DNA of 64,000 nucleotides, from the NCBI GenBank assembly GCA_004794785.1, contig SJOL01004777.1, positions 323,745 to 387,744 on the forward strand, in the 5' to 3' direction. A program made the position numbers and the translations under genes. Below the pieces are notes generated by a model. The model searched no databases. It was not told the origin of the DNA and saw only the letters and a list, made by a program, of their open reading frames with translations. This document shows, one piece after another, positions 1-10,735 of the stretch (position 1 is the stretch's first letter; each line of letters starts with the position of its first letter). The DNA is from Opisthorchis felineus. Taxonomy: Eukaryota > Platyhelminthes > Trematoda > Opisthorchiida > Opisthorchiidae.

Positions 1-380
1 AGATATCGCAGTATATTTTCATGAAGGAAACTACTCACAAGGTTGCTGAAAACTCTTCGACAGCCCACGACCGGTTTCGCCCTTCTTGGGGCTCATCAGG
101 TAGGCGCAGTCCCCGAGTTTCCGTCAACCTTATGTTCTACTTGAACCCAAATTGGACTGATTTCGACAAATACACTCATTTGCAAATCAATTTGGTTTTC
201 ACGGGAGACTCAAGTGAGTCTCTCGTTTATGATGTTCTTCAACTGAATGTGCTGCACAAAGGCCGCCTCACGTTTCAGTTGGTACGATATTCGAGATATC
301 GCAGTATACTTTCATAAAGGAAACTACACACAAGTCTCCCGTGAAAATCAAATTGATTTGCAAATGAGTGTATTTGTCGA
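1..380 (-). repeat. Hammerhead-bearing 293-bp repeat, tandem copy with inverted tail (copy A)
   Basis: The block starting at position 1 (agatatcgcagtat) recurs at 294, giving a head-to-tail unit of exactly 293 bp; the window begins inside the element. On the minus strand it carries an intact hammerhead core (53-117). From about 335 to 380 the sequence flips: it is the plus-strand version of 166-212, ending at TGTCGA. The 14770-15234 copy stops at the same TGTCGA, which suggests a true element end. It is nearly identical to that copy, so both are probably the youngest insertions here. Reading frames through it are artefacts of the repeat. I infer a non-autonomous, retrozyme-like or Penelope-associated element. 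Confidence 0.85.
53..117 (-). ncRNA. Type I hammerhead ribozyme, intact core
   Basis: Read on the minus strand. The core CTGATGA is followed by stem II (GCCC/GGGC, closing C-AAGAA), then GAAA, a short palindromic stem III ACCGGU, and the cleavage-site C. Stem I forms from GCCUAC with GUGGGC (six pairs including one G-U), then GAC with GUC and CUC with GAG, separated by internal loops. The loops are of the kind that make tertiary contacts in type I hammerheads. Stem III has no loop, so efficient cleavage would probably need a dimer. That fits the tandem arrangement. Activity is inferred, not shown. Confidence 0.85.
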
Positions 381-1069
381 GTACCATTGCTGTTTAGAAC
401 TCTGGAAACGCGGTCATACCTTGGAATAACATTTGCTTTTTGTGTGTGATTGTTTTTAGCCCAGGATGTTCAAATTCAAATTCGACTCTACTGGCTACCT
501 CAGGAGCACATTTGTGATAGTACCTTTTGAAATCGACAGCTAAACTTCTCACCCAGAGAAGTCGTCCAACTACTGGGGAGTATTACAAAGAAATCATGGT
601 ATATACCATGACACATGAACTCGAACATGATCGGTCTGGCTGTCCCACTCAACGCTAAGAACAATCCGGAGTTTTATGGGTTCAATCCTTCATCGAAATT
701 TTGACTGTATGACTGATAATTCTGCTGAATAGCACAGCTCTTTAGACAACTTCGTTGAGGTAGGACCTGTTGCTGTTTCTCAACGGTAGGGTGAAAACTA
801 TTCAGCTCGTTCGGAAAGACATAACGCGTCATTGCCGAACCAATTGAAAACCATGAGCGATTATCATTTTAAGGAGTATAATGTCTGATGATACGTTTGT
901 AAACCTTCCACATCTGAGTTTGTACACGCTCCCCAGGCCTCAAGATACCATGCAATTGAAAGGCTTGTGCTTGTTTTTTGTCGGCTAATCCTACCTAGTC
1001 TTACTCAGGTATGAATAGGGTAGACTCTATCTTCAGAACAAATAAAAAAACATTATTCTTTCAATGCAG
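381..1069. other. Intronic sequence upstream of the first visible RGK exon; nothing recognised
   Basis: No coding, RNA or repeat signature is recognisable apart from the pyrimidine-rich tract and CAG acceptor that end it at 1069. It is presumably an intron, because the next exon begins at an acceptor and has no start codon of its own. Confidence 0.4.
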
Positions 1070-1168
1070 GCGTTGGAAAACACCAAGATATCGACAAGTG
1101 AGCCCAACTTCAAACCGGTTCGGACACGAACTGTGAAATTCCTTGGCACATATGACTATGGGATGAAC
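1070..1168 (+). CDS. RGK-like GTPase, probable P-loop exon
   Basis: A good acceptor (pyrimidine-rich, TCAATGCAG) precedes 33 open codons, and a donor-like GTTAGT follows. The protein ends in VKFLG-TYDYG-MN, which looks like a beta-1 strand plus P-loop. The spacing GxxxxG is right, but the next two residues are Met-Asn instead of Lys-Ser/Thr (codons 1145-1168). If correct, the nucleotide-binding lysine is missing. The exon ends in phase 0, whereas exon 2 starts needing one base, so they cannot be joined directly. By comparison with Ras, about ten residues of helix 1 are absent, matching a small exon of roughly 31 nt that I could not locate. The alternative is a weak donor at 1173. This exon is less certain than the other three. 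Confidence 0.5.
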
Positions 1169-4100
1169 GTTAGTTTCTCTATGGTTTGATTGCGTTCAGC
1201 TGATGGATAGTGACAAAATACCTGTTTCAATTAGTTGGGTACAGCGAACTCGGTCCCAGGTAGCGTCCCAGGTAGCCTCCTGCGCAAAAATTGCATTTCA
1301 AACCAGACGGAAAGTCAGTATCGCAATACACTGTATAGACTTAGCTTATCTTACCAATGAATGAGGTGGCCTGGTGCAAGATATTCAGCTGAGGGATGAA
1401 CGATAGATTCAGTTAGGTCTGCCGTGAAAACTAGACTGACATGCAAATGAGTGTACTTCACTAATTTCGTACAATTTGGGCTCAAGTAAAACATAAAATT
1501 GAGGTAAACTCAGGGAACCTCAAAAGGGGGCGAAACCTGTCGTGGGCGGTCGAAGAGCTTCCAGATAGCTAATGAGTAGTGCGCTACGTCTAGACATAGA
1601 TGTGCAGTTCCTTCTTCTTCGTACGTGCTTCATATGCTGGCAGACTGAAGCCGGTTCATTTAATAATCTGTTCTGCCCGCTGTTCCCATTCCTATTAGCT
1701 GATTCTGGGAAAGATCCCTTAACTAAATCGAAGTTTGCAGAAAAGGTAGCAACAGTTAAGGCGTTTATTACATCCGTCAAAGATGTGGTCCAGTGGGGCT
1801 GAAGAATCTACAGAAGCATCGGTTCATTCCGGAGTCAACATTGCCAGCACAATTGAGGGTTCCAGTTCCTGAGTTCGCCGTCCAGTCTCAGTGTTGAGAA
1901 GAGTAGATGACGCGAGAACAAGCTGACCAAAATGCTAAGAGATAAATGTGGTAGCTGAACCCATGCGAATGCGGATTCCAGCCGGCCGCCATGATAACGT
2001 TCAAAGTGATTAGCGGTTCGATGGGCCATTGAGAACGAGTAAGATATGTGTCACTCATTCCCAACCTCAAAAGTGAGATTTTCGGTACTATTTACAGTCC
2101 GTCCGTGACATTTTGATCAATAATCGCACACATTCAGTCAGTGATAAAATGAATGTTAACGGTTCGCACTACTGTCCTATCAACAGCAAGACAAGTACAG
2201 TAGGACGCATTTTGTACCGCAAGCACGCGAGTCTACTTGCAATAAAATCCAAAAGGAGTAACTTATGTGTATTGTTTGATGCTAAGGAATATTAAGTTGA
2301 GGAAAAAAGCTAGCACTGTGTGGCATGGTCGTCTGCAGCTGGACAACAAGCAGATCAGGTAAGGCCTGGTTATGTGGTGTTATGTGAAAGATTTTTGTCT
2401 ACACGCTTCTGCCGTCATCGTTCCTCTGTTCTCAGTGGTAATGACAAACCTATTTTGCATAGGGTAACGATCCTTCTAACCCGTGGGTGTCTGAAGCAAG
2501 TGAATATGGGTAGAACTGAATGCGAGTTTGCGTGTGACGCACATGCGGCAACTAAAACCCCTTAGACTGATGTAGGGGTAACAGATAAAGTGATAACTGT
2601 TACATGCACACAAAAAACAACAATATTTTATTTTTGGCTTTTGTTTGTTCTGGCATCTCTATGGTAGTTGACCGATAGCTCCGAACAGGCGAAATATCTC
2701 TTGCATGTCCATGAGGACATAGCTATCAAGAATAGCACGATCAGCTTCAGTGACTCACCGTATGAAAACTAATAACAGCGATTGTCTTTTGGTTCAATCG
2801 CCAGTCCAGTTGAACAAGAAATGGATTTTCCTGTGCGTATTGTCCTTAGATCAAAGACCATTTAATGTGGTTCGTCAACCTACATCTGAGAGGTAATCTT
2901 GAGAATATCCGATTTAAAGTCCTGCCGCTTAAAATCAGCATCTCGCGACTGTGAGCCAAACTTCGTGAATGTAGTTTAACTGGTTGAATTCCATAAACCA
3001 CAGACGTCGATCTTATTAGACGAGAAACCTGGGGTTGCTGTCTGACAAAAGTTAGATTTTTTCTCGGTGGCTACATTTGCAAATAATTTCTTTGTTTACC
3101 CGGCCTAATCCATCGATATGGAAAAACGAATTTTTCAGCAATGGTTTGCGTGCAATCGAAAACTCATCGTGATTACTCTGAGTTATGTGCATCCGATGAA
3201 TCCAGTTCTTTTCACTCCGAAAAGGCCACCGAAAAGAAATTGAGATGAATTTTAGTGTGATAAGCATAGGAACACACGTGGAACACACTAAACTCTTGAG
3301 GAAAAACTCGAAGCTTTACAACCGGCTCAGCCACTGATTTCAGCTTTCAGTTCATGTGCAACCTAGTACATGAACTAAACCAAGTTTATCGTGTCGCTTA
3401 CCAGCTAGTGCCCTTTGTGGACGTCCAGGAATTTTTCGGAGGTGGTTATGAGCCACCTCTCTGGAAGTTTGCTCTTCAGTTGTTTGTTGGGGATTCTTCT
3501 GGTTCAATCACACAAAGCTGGAACACGGAGGAGTTTTGCGGCCTCCGAAGACGAAAGTTAAGATATCATCCACCATCGGTGCTTCTATGGTGGTTAACGC
3601 TATATGCACGAGGGTCTGTTTGATGAAACTCTGATGGACATTCTCCCGATTAGTGAAACCGCAGTACACACTGTCACACAATGACCAGTTCCAGAACATG
3701 CAGTTTATCCAATACATTTTTCCTCAATTATCGTTTTCTTGCTAATCCGCAACACATTGACCCCCAAGGTAAACCATTTATGAGGCGTTGTTAGAATGAA
3801 GCTAAAAGTGTCAAAGTGAATAGAAAATTTTTCTACATCTCAGTCTCAAACATTCACTAAATTTTGCACCGGAAATCGTCCTGAGCACTCATCGTTGTGT
3901 TAGGTTTGCCAGAACAGGTTGCACTGGTCACCCGTGTGGTGTTAGTATCGTCCTGACGAAGTAGAGCCAGAGATCCGTATCGTTAGCTGTTACATGGTCG
4001 TAGCACAATGTGTGTCGTGTCTCCTTAAATCAATACAAAAATGTACAAAAAAGCGTCACAAAACATGCGGTCACATTGTGGGAGTGTGGCTAGGGTCTCC

Positions 4101-4296
4101 ACACCTTCTCCGAATGGACTGTACATTAAATGATGTTTGCAGGAGTATTTTGTTAATGATCCATCAGGGAACTGGTCCTTCCTGAAGAACAACCTTCGCC
4201 GAAACGGATTACCTCAAAAATGTTATCTAGTAAGCTCAACAGATTAGTGGAAAATATCATGCAATTAACGTCAACCATTTTGTTCCCAACTTTCAG
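1169..4296 (+). other. RGK intron 1 (may hide a small exon)
   Basis: About 3.1 kb. It holds a degraded hammerhead-family repeat near 1419-1605; otherwise I see no recognisable feature. A missing exon of 3n+1 nucleotides is required here if exon 1 is right. Short reading frames at 3354-3623 and 3508-3717 are unrecognised and overlap each other on opposite strands. Confidence 0.5.
1419..1605 (+). repeat. Degenerate hammerhead-family repeat
   Basis: It matches the family through the 'atgcaaatgagtgta' segment, the 'aacataaa' block, the GCGAAAC/GTCGTGGGC ribozyme 3' half and the flanking 'gagtagtgcgctacgtct' segment. The CTGATGAG half of the core is gone (acctcaaaaggggg), so the ribozyme is dead. 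It lies in RGK intron 1, sense to the gene. Confidence 0.75.
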
Positions 4297-4415
4297 GCGA
4301 ATATGATGAGGATGAGAGTACCCAAGTCTCCCATTCAGTGACGGCCGCCCTCAAGGGGTCTGTATACACGGTGAACTTCATGGACTCACCTGGGGACGCT
4401 TTCGAACAAAACTTG
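4297..4415 (+). CDS. RGK-like GTPase exon 2 (switch I to G3)
   Basis: Acceptor CAACTTTCAG and donor TTG|GTAAGT flank 119 nt open in one frame. The first two bases complete a split codon; the exon ends on a full codon. It starts with an acidic EYDEDEST stretch and ends with a beta-3 strand, then DSPGDAFEQNL. The D-x-P-G (4383-4394) sits at the G3 position. Vertebrate RGK proteins usually have DxWE here, so this is closer to the canonical Ras DTAG. Alignment to Ras places the first residue near Ras position 29. Confidence 0.8.
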
Positions 4416-4865
4416 GTAAGTACAGAATACAAAACCACAAGGTTTCTTGATTTCATTCCATTTTCACCCTGTACGCCTCCTAACAAGTGTATCTCCAAGC
4501 TGAGTTTAGGGGGGAAGGTTTTTTATGCCTGCCGTGAGTTAAAATTTCCGCGGATACGATTGGATCCTACAGGATCTCCGTAGAGTATATGGTCAGGATG
4601 AATCCAAACATGTAGTCACAATTCACAAGTCACAAGAATCCTGTTGGATATCCAATTCCCCTCCTAGTTGGAACTCTCCTTAGATCACTCAGTATCGCAT
4701 ACGCAATACAAGTTTAAAATTTCAAAACCATCACGTTTCTCAAGCTTCACTTCAACACTTATCAGCCTCGGACAGACTTTTATTTGAGGTGCATCTTCTT
4801 CAGTTTTCCAATGCTTTACTAGCATCACAAGGTTATTCCGATTTTGGATCTACTTGACCTGAGAT

Positions 4866-4945
4866 TCCACTTTGCTTCACTTCGCTTCGCTTGACTTGAT
4901 TTACTTGACTTGACTTGACTAGACGTGACGTCACGTGACCTGACT
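4866..4945. repeat. CTTGA-type pentanucleotide tract
   Basis: Imperfect runs of cttga/cttca/cttcg, ending in a 14-bp perfect palindrome ACGTGACGTCACGT at 4923-4936. The palindrome contains a full TGACGTCA. Confidence 0.75.
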
Positions 4946-5084
4946 TGGTTTGATTTAAAAAGTGGAACTATCAATACATAACGCCATCAGCCTCAGTTTT
5001 TCTTGTGAATATCGCCCATGCTAATGTTGTCTTTTCAGAAAAGTTTGAAAAAACGCTCAGTGGATCTTGTCTAGCCAGAACATG

Positions 5085-5225
5085 TTACTTATAAAGTTGC
5101 TGAAAATCCTTCTAAAACACATGACTGATTTTGCCTCTCTGCCTGATCATCGGGTAGGTGCATTTGCCGTGTTTCCGTCAACCTTATGTTTTACTTGAAG
5201 CTAAATTGGACGCAGTTTGCTACGA
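5085..5225 (-). repeat. Eroded hammerhead-family relic
   Basis: In minus orientation, 'gttgctgaaaat', 'gggtaggtgca' and 'gtttccgtcaaccttatgtt' match the family in order. The ribozyme core is scrambled (tgcctgatcatcggg). It lies about 360 bp before, and opposite to, the Penelope-like relic. Confidence 0.65.
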
Positions 5226-5584
5226 TTTGCTTTTCACATAAAACATCCATCACGTAAAGTAACTGGATTAGGGGGTTGGTTGAATTTTAAGGCCTCGGGA
5301 GGACGACTCAGAAGGAGATCGTACCGACAACTCACTTAGTCAATGTCAGGTGTCGATCGAAGGATTCCCTTTATTCTAAATCGGCATATATGAACATTGT
5401 CCCATCCATGTTTAGTCCGGCCAGAGCGGTGTGCAGAGAAGAGAACGACTGAACAGCAGCTGAGACTGAGGTTCGGAATAGGCTTCAAGAAAACGAATGC
5501 CAAGTGAGTTTGATTGGGTGGCGATTAAGAAGCTTATTGGACCCGATATCGAAACCTTGTAAGCGATGGATTAGCATAGCAGTC

Positions 5585-5990
5585 ATTCCCCCGTAATGCA
5601 GGAATATCTGAGGTTACTCGAAGGGATCTGAACACAGAGTAGCGCTCCCGAAGGGAAAAACTTACCCTCACTACGGGTGCAATTGAAGGAACGCCTTCCG
5701 TTCGAAAGAACTCAAGATAGTGCGTACAAAATTAAAGGCAACTGCTGCACCAAGGTCTACATAGGTCAGACGGCTAGAGAACTATACACCAGAATCGGTA
5801 AGCGGAGAAGACATGCGGAAGAATACCAGGAGCTGTTAAAATACTCGGCTTCGACGAGAGAAGTGCTAGACGCAGGAAATAGAATAGATATAGAGAATGC
5901 AGAACTTTTAAGATGGGACCACGATTCACATCACATCCGCTGATGGCGGTGGAACTCAATGTGAATAGGAAGGAGGGCTCACGACAGCGG
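5585..5990 (+). mobile_element. Penelope-like element relic, GIY-YIG endonuclease domain
   Basis: The open segment 5677-5943 contains C-C-TKVYIGQTARELYTRIG (motif VYIGQT at 5755-5772), followed by a basic stretch, then a GNRIDIENAELLR segment. These match, in order, the GIY-YIG endonuclease that ends Penelope-like retroelement proteins. Upstream at about 5595 an ISEVTRRDL fragment resembles the linker before the domain, but stops interrupt it. After ENAELLRW the family continues in the next frame (GPRFTSHP... AVELNVNRKEGS), so there is a frameshift. No reverse transcriptase remains. This is a dead 5'-truncated copy; neither end could be fixed. Confidence 0.85.
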
Positions 5991-8429
5991 TCTCAAATAA
6001 ACCGAATTGGAACGTGATGATCTGCGGTTGACAACAAACTGGAATCTTTCGCAAAATTTTTACAGGGCCAAAACACGACCAAAATTCACGTAATCTCTTC
6101 CTCGCATGACTGCCAAAGTACTAGCCCATCAAAACAGACCCCTCAAAACGTATAAACAATACGCAAGAACAATCTTTACATAAAGTGAACCGGAAGAACT
6201 GGCCCAAATTCATGTAAGTGTCTCCCTAACTCCTAGATTTTAACTCTTGTTGGTTCGCACAAACAAACAAGTATTCTCAAGCAAGACCTAACGCTGATCT
6301 GATAGAAAGAGGTTTGCCGACTGACTTTTGGTCATCCTTGAAACTTCACCCACCTCGTAATCTAGTCACTTGGTCTGACGTAGCATATGCACCAAAAGCA
6401 AAATTTCACACAGAAATGAATCCACCGATATTTTTCAAACTTTTCTGAAAGGATGGTTCCTCGATTGGTTCCAAGCGTTATCCAATTGACTGAAATTAGT
6501 TTGTTTACGGTTCCCCACTATATCCTCCAAGAATTTTCTGTCCGATCACGTAAGTGACCTTTGTTTAGGAAGCCCGTATTACTGTACTCAGCTCAGTAAC
6601 TTGATTGTTCACATAATCAAACTCACCTGAGTTTTTATTCATTGGCTTTAGAATCAAGAATAGTTGTATGCCTAGCAGGACGTTATGTAACAGACTTTCC
6701 TCGCTAGGGTTTATCATTGAAGTTCCCTTGGAATAAGGGATTATGCGTTGAACCATTTAAGGGTCACTGAGTAAAATCCTACGAGATAGAAAAAACCATC
6801 AAAGTGACATGACTCTGCAAAGTGGTGGATTTTGTCTGTCTTACACCCTCTAACTCGTGAGCTCCTGGATGAATGAACTTGTGAAATTAACACGTTGGTT
6901 CAGTGTTGTGTTTTGGAAAGAAATTGCGAAAACTAACCACCACGAGGACAGCTGTTCAAACTGACACATTTCCTCCTCAGTCGGGTTTTGTCCGTTAGTC
7001 AACTCAGGGTTTGTTTTCGTCGTCAACCATAAGCTGAACCGAAATACGATATTCACGTTGGCTGTTTGCAGTCCAAAAATAGCCTGTGAGGTTTTCCCCT
7101 GCCGTGCATAATCATTGCGATCGTGAACACTGCTTGTCACGCTAGGCCTGAAGCACACAATGTTCTGAGTTTAAAAGGACCGATCATTTGGGTATCTGCA
7201 AAGCGACAGAGTCAGCCGATGCGCAGTCATTCTTCGAGGAACGAAAACCAAGTTGATTGTAACTCATCTCAGTACAGGATTGCAAAAAAAGAAGCCTGCC
7301 AGGCGGTTTCCCTTACTTCTGAGTGGCAACCTGTTGAACTGAAACGGAACACTTTCGTGGGAGAATGAACTCATGAACTTTCGGAAAGCCACAGATCAAT
7401 ATACGTGAGAGATGTTCTTTAGAGTTATTCTTTCATATCCATATCAGAAAGATCGCAACTTGTGACGCAGTTCTGTAAGACAGGCAGGAAGATAAAAAAC
7501 CTACATGAGGTACGTAGGTCCTACATATATTTGAAACTTCTACAGCCAGGTATTTTGATTTGAAGCAAATGAAGTACCCGCTAACATGGTAATTCAGCTG
7601 GGTTTGTTATTTGGCGTACGACATGGCCCACCTTTGTGAGGTGGCGAAAAAGATATTTTCCAAACTGCGTTTAAGAGTAGCTCACTTAAGGAACTGCGTA
7701 AACCACAATACGTGTTGTTGATTACGAAATGTCCTCAGTCCAACCACACTGTGAATTCTTCCGGCACGGCCTCGCATTCCCACAGTGGGCCTGAGAAAAC
7801 TAGCAGTACTCTTCGTCAAGATATTATCTGATGGACCGACCGGGTTGATGGCCTCGATTTGGATATCAAACTAGGTCACCGGGTCTTAATATGTGGCTCA
7901 GCTTTCGAACAAACTACCAAGTGTATTGAGAGAGGGTATGGTGAACCGACTGTACTGAAACTCCGCCAAGAGGTGAAAAAAACAAGGGGGCATGCTGAGT
8001 GACATGACGCATCGACTGAGGCTGCCTCACCTGTAATTCACCACTTCACCACACAGATGTTACATCAAAGAACCCCGCGAATGTCTGTCAACATGTTCAG
8101 TTCAGTCAACAGCGCGATCCGCCAACAGGGGAAAAAGCAACATCAATTGAAATGCTCACGAAGATAACATGTGGTTGCGCTAAAAATTCTCCAGTTGTGC
8201 GATCAAAACCGATCTTTCGGCTCCTAATGAGAAGAATGTCTGAAAACATTCAACTCGGCCATACTGCATATGGAGATTCTGATGTGTTCATTCTTATCAC
8301 AATAGAACAGTGGGCAAATCGAACGAGTCGGCGGCCAGTCTTAAATGTCCCTCGCGTTTGACTAACTGAAGATGCTTAGTTTCTTTCTAAGCCTCAAATT
8401 CAGGTGTTATATCTACTACAGTCCCCGCT

Positions 8430-8665
8430 CCAGTGCCTTAGTGCCGGAAAAAAACTCGCCAACTCAGCACACAACAGTCCTATTGCGCTATTTGAATAGC
8501 ACTTTTCACTGATCCATGTTGTTGGTAAACTGATGGAGTGATTGACTGGCCTTGGTGCTTGCCGGCTTCCCTATTGAGATTTCGGTGCAGTTTAGCATCC
8601 CAGTAAGATTCGGGCTCTCTGGTGTTATTTTCAGGAATATGACCCTCCTGACAACAGACGTAATC
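8430..8665 (+). repeat. Unclassified dispersed repeat D, copy 1
   Basis: It shares a 'ccagtgccttagtgccg' block and a terminal block, gttattttcaggaatatgac followed by cctgacaac, with 16680-16940. The terminal block also recurs inverted at 35585-35680 and again at 46505-46590. No protein or tRNA boxes were seen. Confidence 0.55.
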
Positions 8666-9151
8666 ATATCAGCCAGAGTGGAGCTGAAAACTGTATGATG
8701 GCAGAAAGTCCAGCTGCTATTCCACAACAAAACAAGATGACTTGTGTTGTCGCGAGAACTGCAAATGGCCTGCGATAAAATTTTACATTTTAAATTTAAA
8801 ATCACTATGACGAAACGATGTAAAACATGTAAAAAGAGAAATTCAAACTTTGTGAGTATCTGTGGGAAGGGAACTTTTTATGTTTGATTGTTTGAAAAAG
8901 TAGTGAATTGTCTTCTTTCGGCTTTAGGCTTAATCATGCTGAGAGAGTTCAGTATAAATAAATCCACCAGCATCTCCCTCACCCATAAAAAGAGACCTAC
9001 TGCACTTGTGGATATCTAGGTTCTTCCAGTGGTTGTCTCCTACTAGAGAGGTTCTCTTTGACTGACTCATTGTTTTGAAATGATTGTGAAGAAAGCTGAT
9101 CGCTCTGTGTGTGACCATAAATGCTGCCGTCTCTTTGATACACCAACCAAG

Positions 9152-9386
9152 GAAATCAAGATCCAGGATTGCACAGACGCATTTATTGTCGTGTATGCCA
9201 TCGATGATAACGCAAGTTTCGCCGCAGCACGCATGATCACCAGCACCTTGTCAGCGTCATTCGATCCTTCCCAGTCACCGAGCGTGATACGCAAGGGAGG
9301 ATCCAATCAAGCTGTAGTTCCCATCCCTGTGCTTTTGGTGGGCAACAAAACCGACCTCGTACGAGGACGCCAAGTCTCTTCTGAAG
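9152..9386 (+). CDS. RGK-like GTPase exon 3 (beta-4 to G4)
   Basis: Start chosen at the AG ending at 9151 because it keeps phase 0 and gives exact length agreement with Ras between G3 and the beta-4 strand; AGs ending at 9160 and 9166 are also in phase. The exon encodes a CTDAFIVVYAIDD beta-4 strand and a DNASF helix start. Next comes a long polar insertion (around DPSQSPSVIRKGGSNQ), then PVLLVGNKTDLV. NKTD (9344-9355) is a perfect G4 guanine-specificity motif. It ends GGRQVSSE plus one base at GAAG|GTAAGA. The insertion lengthens the loop between helix 3 and beta-5. Confidence 0.88.
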
Positions 9387-9628
9387 GTAAGATCACATGA
9401 ACTATCTACGCTACCTGGGCTACCCGCATTTTCCTGTGTAGAACACTTTATTTTCTAAAAATGCTTTTGTAGATTTCGAGGTCCTTGTAACACCCTTTTA
9501 GGTACCGAAGGCGATGAATGAAGTGAGAATGAAGTATACACATGATGGTTTTCCATTGCTGGTGACAGCAATCCATCGATCACATGTTGGTTTACAAGGA
9601 GATGTTACATGTGAATCGGGCTTATGGG

Positions 9629-10124
9629 TCACATAATATGCCGACATGCTTTTAGACAACTTTGCATAATTTGTTTCGCTTTAGGGGTTGACTGAATAGT
9701 GGTTCTCAAAATAACTGCTTTCACGTGAGATACTACCGTTCTGTCACTTGAAGGTAGATTTAACCTGATGTCGGTCAAGTAGACAATTCTGACGCGAAGT
9801 TGACTCTCGATGAATGTTTCAACAGAGTCCTCTTCGAGCCCATACAGATGGAAAATACTACCACATACTTCACCAATCATTATAGGTAAAAGGTCCACTT
9901 TCACGCACCTTTGGTAATCGTGGCTGTACACATCTGGTAAAGCAACATTCGTCTTTAAGAAAAAGTCGATAACGGAAGGGAAGCAGGTCCTTTTACATGA
10001 ATATCCCGGAATGGTTAAACAGTATAATGCGACCCTTGTTCGCAATAAATGAAGTTTCAACCAACTTGCGCTGAAGTACTGACATTCGGAGCCTTGTTCT
10101 TCAAATTGAAAGCAGTTGGTGTGT
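9629..10124 (-). CDS. Unidentified antisense reading frame in RGK intron 3
   Basis: About 164 codons are open from just after a TAA to TGA on the minus strand, among the longest uninterrupted frames here. Codons show a purine-any-pyrimidine trend and few biased residues, so it reads as protein-like. Visible features are a Cys/basic N-terminal part, a hydrophobic strand-rich middle (VKVDLLPIMIGEVCGSIF), and a basic C terminus (TPKAKQIMQ). The only start codons before the middle are a TTG and none with clear context; a CAG acceptor near the 5' end could instead mark an exon. I recognise no family. It could be an old transposon ORF, a nested gene exon, or chance, since one frame this long is about what chance predicts in 64 kb. 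Confidence 0.3.
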
Positions 10125-10564
10125 TACTCAAAAGTCGGCCATTGGAGGGATGAACGCGCTTTCTGATATTCTGGTGTCCATTGAGACGCAAACTACTACC
10201 TGCTATTTCGACCGCAGATAGGATAGTGCTGCTCTTTTGAGACGTTCAGAAGTTTGCCTTTTTAACTCTACTGCAGGCTGGGAACAACCAGTGGAGTTCA
10301 TAAAAGTCGAAGAAAAAGGTTCTGACTTTGCATCCTAGCAGCAGTTTTCAACAAATTCTCCATAGACTTGTCCCTATCAATGACCAAAAACATAAAGTTC
10401 ATCCGTTGGCGTAGGTTTGAAAACGTGGTTTCAACAACAGTGGTTCACTTGCGTCATTAGATGAGCCAAGAACGCCATCAACGGGAAGAAACGAAGTCGC
10501 ACAATCCCTAATAAGGTCGTGTAGAAGGGACTGCTTAAGGCTATCCTGAAAAAGACGGTCCCAC

Positions 10565-10735
10565 GTCATATCTAAATAATACAGTTGATAGATAGATAGA
10601 CAGGCAGGCAGACAGACGACAAAGACCGAAAGGCGATAGCCAGACAGGCGGATAGATAGACAGACCGACAGGTAAACAGGCAGGCAGACGGACAGCCATA
10701 TAGAAAGGTAGACAGGTAGGTAGGTGAACAGAAAC
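10565..10735. repeat. Impure GATA/GACA tetranucleotide tract
   Basis: Long run of gata, gaca, ggca and gtag units with interruptions. Minus-strand frames through it are low-complexity Leu/Pro/Ser translations and not genes. Confidence 0.9.

Larger units (their letters stand above)
4416..9151 (+). other. RGK intron 2
   Basis: About 4.7 kb with no host exon recognised. It contains a CTTGA pentamer tract with an embedded palindrome (4866-4945), a hammerhead-family relic (5085-5225), a Penelope-like endonuclease relic (5585-5990) and one copy of an unclassified repeat (8430-8665). I see nothing in 6000-8400 beyond ordinary intron sequence. Confidence 0.65.

Noticed and set aside
21..317. 98-residue frame, also present at 14787-15083
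   Set aside because: Both lie inside the hammerhead repeat and are conserved because the repeat is.
1070..1081. A 'G-V-G-K' P-loop in an alternative frame of RGK exon 1
   Set aside because: That frame meets a stop ten codons in and does not continue into RGK sequence; the other frame is open for the whole exon and has the right beta-1 context.
3354..3717. Overlapping frames on both strands
   Set aside because: No recognisable motif, no splice support, and the two strands compete.
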